A DNA stretch of 64,000 nucleotides from Perkinsus olseni (lineage: Eukaryota > Perkinsozoa > Perkinsida): positions 1 through 64,000 of the forward strand of contig JABANN010000071.1 in NCBI GenBank assembly GCA_013115125.1. The letters are read 5' to 3'. Shown one piece after another: positions 55,295-64,000 of this stretch; position 1 is the stretch's first letter; each line of letters begins with the position of its first letter. Position numbers and translations under genes: made by a program. Below the pieces are notes generated by a model that saw only the letters and a list, made by a program, of their open reading frames with translations, did no database searches and was not told the origin of the DNA.

Positions 55295-57432
55295 CTATAA
55301 GGCGGAGACTCCATCGCGTCTTTGGCTGGTGATAGCATAGTCACCCTCGGCATACACCAAGGCTTTGTTCTCGGCATGCACTTTAGTACCATGCATCACC
55401 ACCATCTCACCGTTCAACCATCGATCAGAAGCAATAGCATCACTCATCATTGCCTTGCCGTCTCGAGCATGCTCTAACATCAGGCCACCACTAACGGCCC
55501 GGGCTAGCAAGAAGGAGGCCCGAAGAACGAGAGGCTCAGAGAACTCGTCTCGAAGTAAACGCTCCGCCTTGTCCAACAGGGAAGTGACCTACTGAGAGCA
55601 AGGCTGGGAGTACAGGCAGCTCTGTACAACGGACCCTAGCATCCGCTCCTATAGTGGTCTCGAATCGACGCCTTAGTGCAGCCAGCGCTCTTCCTCCAGT
55701 CTGAGTGTTGACTCTCACAACGTCCATCGCCTGCACATTGCTAGTGCCCTCCCAGATAGCAAGCACCTATCACCATCCACGGTTGAACATGCAATAGGAG
55801 CATAAACCCACCTGGGCATCACGCAGGTGGGCGGGTAGACCGGTGTCCTCCATGTAGCCAGCTCCACCAAAGAGTTCTATGCCTCTGGACGCCACATCAA
55901 CAGCTTGCCTGCCTGTCTGCAACTTCGACAGAGGAACCATCAAACGGAACATCATTGTCTGAAATGAAGGAATTCCGGACCACCTAAAGTGGTCGAGGGT
56001 AACCTCATCATTGGAAGCTGTGGCCGCTTCTATTCGCCCCAAGAGCCTCGCCATCTCAAGCCACAAGCAGCACGCGGCCCGAGCCTCCACCTCCAACTCA
56101 GCTAGAGCAGCCACATGAGCAGGGAGCTGGCAGTAAGCAGCCTATCAGTGTAAGAACGCACATAAAGATACCTCCATGAGCTTCCGACCAAATGCCTCCC
56201 TCCTTGTCGAGTAGTCCTTGGCCAGCTGTACTATCCTCCTCATACCAGCAGCAGCTGATACAGTGTTGTGTACCCGAGTAATCGATGCCAAGTTCATTAT
56301 CATGCCAAGGCCTCGGCCACCACGGGTCACCTAGGGGTTGATCATGGGTCGACCCACGAGCCCGTAGTCTTACTCGGACTGCTCGGCTGCCGTTCAAGTT
56401 CATCTCTGCCGTCGGAAGTTGTCGTGTACCCAACTTGTTCTTCAACCTCACTATCTGCACTGTAATGATGTATTAGGTGATGAGGAGCACTGTGGCGACC
56501 TCGAGTCCATTGAGCTTGCCCTGGTTGTCTCTAGTAGGAAGGTAGAACATGTCCAGACCACCGTTGGCGTCAGACGTCCGAGCAAGAGTGAAGGTCATGT
56601 GGGCATCAGTCGCTGAGGTAAACCATTTGTTACCAGACAGTAGCCATACGCTAAGATGAAGCACAGTGCAGTACAATACCATCTCTTCGCGTACTTACCC
56701 CTCCTCAGATTCAACAGCAGTAGTAGCAGTTGCAGCACCAACGTCGCTGCCGCCGCCCCTCTCCGTCATCCACTGTCCACTTGTCCAGAACTCCTTCTCG
56801 TCTTGGCTAGTGAGATGCCTCAGGGCACCTTCTAGTTGAGCATTTCGATATCCCTCGCCCTCCCTTTCCGCCTTCGACCCACGCAGCACCTGCATCCACA
56901 GTCGAAGAGATGTCAAGCACGTTGCAGCACTCCCGACCTTTTCTATGATGAAGGCCGCCCCGTCCGTCATTGCCAATGGGCAGCTGTACAGTCCGCTCGA
57001 TGGTGCGAACAAATAGAGTTTCGCCAGTTGATATACTCGAGACGTCTCTTTGCCTAACGGCCTTGAGTATGCCAGTGCAATGAGGCCTTCCTTAGCGGCT
57101 ATGGCATGCATGCCCTTCCACTCAGGGCAAGTCCAGACGTCGTCGGTCCTGTTGCCCCAAGCATCGTAGGGTATATGATAGGGCGGATGCAGCTCACACC
57201 GCCTGCCGGCTTCTCGAATTGGACCAGCACAGTCGGCTCCGAACCTCGATAGGTCCTGCTCAACCTCAGCGTATCTTGCGTCACCTAAGATCCTGCGCAA
57301 GTTGCGCTGGAGGTAACCGTCCTCTGCGAATGTATTGGTCAATTGAGGAATCGGCAAGGTGACATCCATAGAGAAGGAAACAGGACGCTTCAACAGGTCT
57401 ATCAAACTCCACCACAACGCCACCATCACCAT
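55295..57432 (-). CDS. AidB-like acyl-CoA dehydrogenase
   Basis: A multi-exon minus-strand gene with at least four short introns. Motifs in order: [40 protein letters not shown] (FAD site), [79 protein letters not shown] and [15 protein letters not shown], the AidB/ACAD catalytic-loop signature. The C-terminal 90 residues are helical. The first ATG is at 57432; an ATG at 57369 ([12 protein letters not shown]) gives the usual AidB start, so the 21 hydrophobic residues before it may be a leader. It lies 94 bp upstream of the other dehydrogenase. Substrate unknown; branched or very long acyl-CoA is likely. Confidence 0.85.
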
Positions 57433-57670
57433 CGCTGACACCACCACCGGTAGACCAGAAATTTCGTCATTCGCGCACGCCCGATAGTTGATCCTCGGCG
57501 CCGCAAGCTAACTCTCCCTCATTGTAGGGTGATTCATCGTCAAGCTAGTGTGTTGTCACCTTACTTGAGTCACTGTCGCTACTGATGTCATCCATTCCCC
57601 CCGAACATTTACGAGTAGCGATGGGCATAGAGAAGTATCACATGGAGACGGCGGTGTCGCGTTGTTGCTC

Positions 57671-59102
57671 ATGTCGCGCTACCTAGTCTTCAGTCCAATT
57701 TTCCCCCTCCCCTCAGTGATGCTGCCGACCTTGTCCACCACCAGAGGCTGCTCCTCTATAATAATGCGCCGTGGTGTACTACCAATGGCCAATGCTGCTA
57801 CGTTTTCCACCCTCAACAGGAACCGTCGGGTGTTCGTTCCTCGAGGCCTACAAGTTCGCCATTTAAACTTGCATGAGCATCAATCGCTCGGAGTTTTCAA
57901 GAAGTACGGGGTTTGTGTACCGCATGGGTATTATGCCAAGACTCCTGAAGAGGCCGAACAGTTTGCCAAAGAGTTGGGTGGTGGAGACGTGGTTGTGAAG
58001 GCGCAGGTAGGCTCTGTTATTCCAGCTCTCACTGACTACTCGTCATTCCATTGTTCAGGTTCTTGCTGGCGGAAGAGGCCGTGGATACTTTAAGGAGAAC
58101 GGCTTCCAGGGAGGAGTCCATATCGTCAAGAACCCGATCGAGGCTAAGGACTTGGCGTCGAAGATGATTGGCAAGACCTTGGTCACCAAGCAGACGGGGG
58201 AGGCTGGTAAACCCTGCAACGGGGTGTTCCTCTCTGAGAGGTTCCAGATAGCCACTGAGAAGTACTTCGCTATTTTGATGGACCGTTCCTTTGGTGGACC
58301 AGTGATGGTTGGGTCTAAGTATGGTGGTATGAGCATCGAAGACGTGGCTGCTGAGCATCCTGATGCCATCATCAAAATACCTGTCGATATCAATAGCGGT
58401 ATCTCTGATGGTGAAGCCAGGGAGATGGCCGAGAAGATCGGCTTCGAAGGTGAAATCGTCGACGAGGCAGTCATCGCCATTAAGGCTCTCTACGAGACTT
58501 TCCGCCAGTCGGATTGTACTATGGTCGAGATCAATCCCCTCGCGGAGACCAAAGATGGGCGTGTTATGGTATGCGATGCTAAGGTTAATTTTGATGACAA
58601 TGCACAGTTCCGTCAAGAGGAGGTTCATGCACTTAGAGACCGCACACAGGAAGATCCTCGCGAGGTTGCTGCTTCCGAGTGGGATCTGAACTACATCGGT
58701 TTGGACGGCAACATCGGGTGCATGGTCAACGGTGCTGGCCTTGCTATGGCAACTATGGATCTCCTCTCACTCAAGGGTGGCAGTCCTGCTAACTTCCTCG
58801 ATGTGGGTGGGTCTGCTCAGGCCGATCAGGTCAAGGCTGCGTTCGAGATTTTGGAGAATGATCCCAAGGTTAAGAGTATCTTGGTTAATATCTTTGGTGG
58901 TATCATGAGGTGTGACGTCATTGCTCAAGGTGTCGTGCAGGCCTCGACTGAACTAAGCATGAAGAAGCCTATCATTATCCGCCTCGTTGGCACGAACGTC
59001 GAACAAGGCAAGAAGATCATCCAGGAGGCCGGACTCAAGGTCTACGCCTATGATGATCTCAATGAGGCTGCGGGTAAGGCCGTAGCTTTGGCTGGTCAGT
59101 GA
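57671..59102 (+). CDS. Succinyl-CoA ligase (synthetase) beta subunit, mitochondrial
   Basis: Exons 57671-58006 and 58059-59102 (intron 52 bp) sum to 460 codons, 459 aa. This is the nucleotide-binding beta subunit, which with an alpha subunit converts succinyl-CoA to succinate with GTP or ATP formation in the TCA cycle. The first about 60 residues form a leader rich in Ser, Arg and Leu. Then come LHEHQSLGVFKKYGV, VVVKAQVLAGGRGRGYFKENG (ATP-grasp), MVEINPLAETKDGRVM, IGCMVNGAGLAMATMD, NFLDVGGSAQ, LVNIFGGIMRCDVIAQG and RLVGTNVEQGKKII. GFQGGVHIVKN resembles the GTP-specific type, but the specificity call is weak. Confidence 0.95.
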
Positions 59103-60898
59103 TGCTTCGACCGGCGGCCGCATCATCATTACTCGACTAAGGTGGCGCTCTAGGCACGAGTGATTCATTTCTATCATTCATCACACAGCTCTGATAGTGC
59201 ATATGCTAATATTGGTGTCAACAATTTTACATTGTCGCTTTTTACTATGATGGTGTTGAGTTACGAAGTCATATAGAATGGATCAAGCGTGGTGGGAGTT
59301 GACATCTTCAGTACAGGAGAAGGTGTTGAACCTTTCGCTAGGTCTATGTTATTAACCATTATGATAGTATATTACGTATTGATGTGGGTTTTATGACCTT
59401 CATCATTGCGTATAGCACGACCTACATGAATTATCGAAAGTATGAGTGTTGCCCGAGTGCTTCGAGCGGAAACCTTGACAGGACTCTGGACACAACACTA
59501 CTGAATATCATCAGAAACATGACAGTCATCTGTGATCTGTACCCTTCCTCACCAAGCACCTCCTCCCAATGGGCTTGAGGGTGTGCTAGTGAATTGGAAT
59601 ACTGTCCCTTCCCCATGAGAGTTGACTGTGGGATCGGCATATTTTCTATTCTTATAGTATTTCTCATCGAATACCCGAAACCTCTCTAAGAACCTGTGAG
59701 AGAGTCACCACAGCTGGCTTCTCAGCACAGCTATTCACCCACCTTCGAAAGTGAACTCTTCGGGCCTCGTCGGCTTTCCCATGACCATGCATCTTGAGAC
59801 AGTCCAAATGCCTACGTGAAAGACCTCATGGCCACGATGGAGCGAAGGGTGCATCTTACAGTGCTGCCTGAACTTGACATCTCTCCACAAACCGCTGAGG
59901 TTTGAGAGACATGCAATTTCTGAACCTCAGCCACGTATCATGACAGCGATGAGTTGAAGAGTTGGCCTGATGTAGCGAAGGGTTTGTGCAACACTGTGCC
60001 TATAGTCCCCACCCATCCCAGCTTGAACTGCTGTATGATTCTCCTCCCTTGACCGTATCTGATGTAAAGGGGCTCAAAAGAACGGCGCATGGGGAGTGGA
60101 ACCTACGGCATTAAAGGGAACTTGGCGTGAAGCTCCATTCGGCGGAAATCCGGCAGAATCGGGTGGGACTTCCTCTTGGAGCAGCCATTCATTTTGATAG
60201 AGATTCCTGTCGGATTGATCGACGGCCGATCTTTCCAACGCAAGAGCATAAGAGAAGTTACTTTGAAGATGTTACTGTAACAATGACAGTGGCATATGTT
60301 GTTGATTGCCGTTATGAAATAATGATAATGGTACAGAGGTGTTGAACAATGCACAGACTAGAAGAAAGGAGTCCTAACAATACCACCACAGCCACCTCAC
60401 GTAGCAGGTATTGTTAATATTGTCATTATTAGTCGTAATTAACAGAATGATCATCTGAGGGACACGGCAGAGCCATTAGCGCTGGGTGAAGGAATGAAAG
60501 ATATAGTAGCGGTCACACACACCAGCACGAGGGAATGACAGTCAAAAAGCAGCAGTGGCAGCAGCAGCATGAGGCAATAGTATGAATGAGGAAGGCACAT
60601 CATAGTAGCAATGGTGTTGATGATGATAATCAAAGCATGCAGTGTTGACGACAATAATGATGCTGATGATAGGACTAGTGTACATGGCGAGGCATAATCA
60701 ACGGAATGATGAAAAGCGGGATGAAATATTGCTTCTCTGATGAGAACTGCTCGACGACGCCCGCAGTAGACCCAAAGCTATATAGCGTAGTATCGACCCC
60801 AGTGGTCGTGATGATGATAACAGCTCTTCTAAGACTAAACATGATGCCCAGTGTTGGCTAGGTGGTAGTAGCAGCACATCGTGTGGATGATGGAGACC
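59103..60898. other. 1.8-kb gene-free region
   Basis: Between convergent succinyl-CoA ligase and PAN2 stops. It is richer in A/T than the coding parts and has simple ATA/ATG/TGA-type runs (for example around 60390-60440 and 60600-60670). No supported coding frame. Confidence 0.5.
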
Positions 60899-63845
60899 CT
60901 ATTTCCAGCCTTGCTGCCGACCAATTTCGTATAACTGTTTGATCTTATCGTCCAGAGTGCCCTCAGCCTCGAGTTCTTGGTACCTGGGGGAGAACTCACG
61001 AGCGATGACAGAAGCCTATGAGAGCATACTTGCGGTAGAGCTGAAGAGCGGCCCTTGCATCCTCGACGCTGCAATGCGTGTCCGTTTGGATAGAGCTTCC
61101 CAGGAGATGCTGAGCCAGGAACTTCAGTGATAGATATCGCTGACCGGGGAGATGGAACAGCTCGACGGTATCCCGGATGTTGCGCTGGGGCACGAAGAGG
61201 TTGATAATCCTGAGCATCCAGAGTAGAGTACTAATATTTAAAGACAACTGCCTACCTGAAGTCGGTGGACAGGCCGTGACCGACAAAGCGGCAACCACAA
61301 TCAACTAGGAAGCGCAGCTTCTCGCACACGGACTTGCTGCTGACCAACCAGTGCCTGGATGTCTTGGGATCGAGATCACCAGGGACGAGACCTAAGATGG
61401 GGGGATGCGAGAGCCATGCAGATGACGTAGGAGCTCACCAGAGAAGCGCGTGACGAAGTCCTTGATCTCTGACTCATCTATCCGCAAATAATGGTCGATG
61501 AAGGGCGTGCCCTCCTTGATGCCTTCGTCCCCATCATCAGGATTCATCGGATCAGCTCGCAGCACAGATACTCGGCCAACAGCCATCTCGCCGGGGGAGG
61601 AGACCTCCTTACTGCCGTCCTCGCGGATCTCGACGCTAGCCAGGCCCATGGCGACAAATTCGGCATCTAATGCAACGGTGAGACCACCGTGGAGCAGCCG
61701 GTCGATCTCCTTCTCTGTCAAAGGCACGAAGTTGCGAGTAATTCTGGCGGACTCAGGATCAGCGTTAAGGCAATGGTCCTCGAGGAACATATCCAAACTG
61801 CAATGACAACCAGGAGGTATCGTCCCCATCTGAAGGGAAAACCGAACGTCATCCACTCTGCCACTGTTGAGCTTGAGGCCTACCCCGTCTGGGTGAAGGG
61901 TAGCCGAGGACAATGGTGTTGCGGTACCAAGCTGTCTATCGTGCACTGCCACTTGTGCCAACGACCGCTTCTGAACATAAACTGCAAGAACGGGCGTCCT
62001 CCACTCCGGACCGAAGTCCACAGCTTCTTGTCTGAAATACGGTGAGTGGAAAGCAATACCACACCATGAGTAACTCCTCACCGTGCGCTAGGGGTAATGA
62101 CAAAGTCGTTGAGCACCATCCAGTTGGAGTCCTCCTCCTCGTCCTCTTCAGTTGAGGTTGCCCCCTCGCTTGTGGGTGGTGATGGTGATACCGAGTCCCC
62201 ATGGCCCGATCCAGCACCACTTCCCACGGAGCTGGCTGCTGCAGCATACGACCGCCCAGCCACGGCGGCTGCATAACTGAACGGTCGTGGGATCTGGGAG
62301 CTGCTGAGTGATGCCTGGTAAGTGGGACTAGGGTGTGATACCACTCCGGGAGACATAAACCTAGTAGGAGTGCCTTTCGGTGGGGTAGGTATCACACCAA
62401 CACCAGCAGGGGTGCCTGCTACCCCAACGCCAGCCCCAACGGCAGCAGCACCCTCAGCGGGAGGTGGTGGCCCTCGGGCTGATGAGCTCATACTCGGGCC
62501 TCTTGCAGTACCACTAGTCCTGTATGTATCCGTATGGTAGTCGGGAGGTATGTTGGTTATACCGACTAGATGCCCTTGAGGGCACTTCCTCTTTGGTCGG
62601 TCCCTCACATGTAAGGCTACCGACTGCAGCTCGTACTTGTAGTAGTTACCCCTAGGCCTTGGGAGGGCGTTGCTATTGTTGTTCTTAGCGCTGATAGAGT
62701 ACGGCTTAGTGGTGGAGACGTCTGTGATTAATGTACGGTCATGGGGGTCATTGTACCCCAGCCACAGCGTTGCGGGCAGAAAATCTCTACCACCAACGGA
62801 CCAGAATGCAGCTTGAGTTTCAGTCCTCGGGCAAATGTCCATCAGCAGGACCGGGGGACTACCATGCCCACCCACGAGCGATGGTCGTAGCATGCTGACA
62901 AAAGCAGCATGGTCTGGTTTAAGGGCATGCCCGTCATCAGCCTCGTCGCTATCCTCAGTTGCCGCCTCTCCGTGAGTGCCACCATCAGTGTCCGTCTCGC
63001 TTTCTCCGGATTCACTCTCCTGCGTTGTTTCGCCATGCGGCTCTCCTTCCTCGTCCTCCTCGGTACTGGTGGCGGCGGCGGCCTCGGCATCACGACATCT
63101 CTCTACAGCCTCTTGCAGTTCCTCATCACTCGGGAGCTGTAGCGTGACGAACGGGCTCGCAGGGACACCGTGCGGAGGGGACAGACCGAAGAGCCTCGAC
63201 ACTATGTTGGCCGATGGGTGATGGCGTATGGCTGATAACGGCGGCGAGTATCCACTGGGTAGAGGGGAGGATCCCCGGGAGGAGGGACTCGAACTAGCAG
63301 TACGCTTGCATGACAGTAGCACGTGCTTGAGTAGGAGTATCCCTTTATGCCCCATGCTGAGGGCCGGGTGGTTGCTGTCAACGGGCTCACGAAGCTCCGC
63401 CGGTGCTGTTGCCTTCAATGTCCTCAGCAGTCGAGTACATTGGCATATCTGAAGAAGACGAGTAGCGGTTGGAGTGGTATCGATAGTATTACCCTATTGC
63501 TAGCGAACATCAACTGTTCCATCATACGGAAGACATAGCCTAGTTCGCAATACACGCATACAACCTCAGTACACACGTGTTTCTCAGCAGCTTGCATCAA
63601 TGGCCGGATGAAGTAGAGGATCTAAGCATCACGATGACGATGGAGGGCCTTGAGGATGCCCATGCGGTGGGCTACATGGGTTATGGCATTATTGCAGAAC
63701 TCTATGCCATTCCAATTACTGCCACCGTAGCTGTTGTCGAGGCCGCATACAAACCTCGAACGATTGTACTTGGCGAAGGGGAAGCGGTTATAGTTCTGAC
63801 CGTGATCGATCTCGGTGAACTGGAACCTGAAGGGCCTCGTATAAC
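60899..63845 (-). CDS. PAN2: PAN2-like poly(A)-specific exoribonuclease (N-terminal part outside window)
   Basis: A minus-strand gene running toward the right edge; about 63600-63845 is the first part I can place, and the WD40 N-terminus should lie beyond. A ubiquitin-hydrolase-like domain without catalytic Cys begins at PFAKYNRSRFVCGLDN (CNNAITHVAHRMGIL), and continues with ICQCTRLLRTL, LWLGYNDPHDRTLI and YKYELQSVALHV. The exonuclease follows: LTVALDAEFVAMG (DEDD acidic pair), MAVGRVSVLRA, RFSGEL, LRFLVDCGCRFVGHGLSTDFR, RDTVELFHLPG, LKFLAQHL and CSVEDARAALQLYRKY. The last exon ends with IKQLYEIGRQQGWK before the stop at 60899. A Ser/Gly/Pro/Ala-rich low-complexity insert of about 150 residues (62090-62510) and an acidic insert (about 62930-63110) lengthen it. 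Confidence 0.85.
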
Positions 63846-64000
63846 GAGCATGTCACTACGGTATGATGATGATGACACTACCGTCGAGGTATCCTGGTCA
63901 GACCAGTGACAGGGTCCTTCTCCTCCTCTGCACTCTCGGTCAGAATGTCCGAAAGCTGTGATTCAGCACGGGGTTGCCTGCAGGCACACACAGTCTAAGC

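Noticed and set aside
63577-63909. A 110-codon plus-strand frame near the right edge
   Set aside because: The opposite strand encodes the ubiquitin-hydrolase-like part of PAN2, which is the better explanation.

Overview
The window looks like nuclear DNA of an intron-bearing protist, most likely an alveolate of the Perkinsus type. The signs are dense genes on both strands; GT-AG introns that mostly measure 31-69 bp where a frame could be closed across them; eukaryote-only genes (the PAN2 deadenylase, a Sec7/PH/TBC protein, SLC35, GT10 and GT47 glycosyltransferases); mitochondrial leader peptides; and lineage-specific secreted and membrane families that I cannot match to anything general. The taxonomic call is inference. 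I saw no tRNA, rRNA, CRISPR array or clear transposon ORF, and no recognisable virus or LTR element.

Layout. 0-5.3 kb (minus): a delta-12 type fatty acid desaturase flanked on both sides by relics of a paralogue, an SLC35B1-like ER transporter and a chlorite-dismutase/HemQ-like heme protein. 5.5-12 kb (minus): a proline-rich membrane-leader protein, a zinc-finger protein with a repeated module, triosephosphate isomerase, a serine-rich protein, a small mitochondrial-type protein and a HIT-like protein that has lost its histidine triad. 12.2-15.2 kb (minus): two tandem polytopic membrane proteins, one without introns and one with three. 15.8-20.3 kb (plus): a small mitochondrial-type protein, an 879-aa luminal protein with a glycosyltransferase-like C-terminus and a Dpy-30/adenylate-kinase-like protein.

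20.05-27.8 kb is gene-poor. It starts with an island of near-perfect hairpins and then carries three members of a small secreted-protein family, one of them stopped by a nonsense codon. 27.8-39.4 kb (minus): a nine-exon spermidine synthase with a membrane anchor, a mitochondrial rhodanese, a GT10 fucosyltransferase, a GT47 exostosin-like enzyme and a Sec7-PH-TBC fusion. 39.9-45.8 kb (plus): a polymerase-beta-type nucleotidyltransferase of a family also known from large DNA viruses, and a degenerate kinase fused to ankyrin repeats and two membrane segments. 46.9-49.6 kb (minus): a large intronless secreted S41 peptidase. 49.6-52.4 kb: no gene, but a second hairpin cluster. 52.5-57.4 kb (minus): an unknown Ser/Pro-rich protein and two acyl-CoA dehydrogenases. 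57.7-59.1 kb (plus): succinyl-CoA ligase beta. 60.9 kb to the right edge (minus): PAN2, whose N-terminal part lies outside the window.

Functionally the window mixes central metabolism (TPI, succinyl-CoA ligase, acyl-CoA dehydrogenases, spermidine synthase), secretory-pathway functions (sugar-nucleotide transporter, fucosyltransferase, exostosin, Arf/Rab regulator) and lineage-specific surface or secreted proteins. Exon structures were built by hand by closing reading frames across GT-AG boundaries. Where exon lengths sum to a whole number of codons I say so; none has been checked against transcripts.
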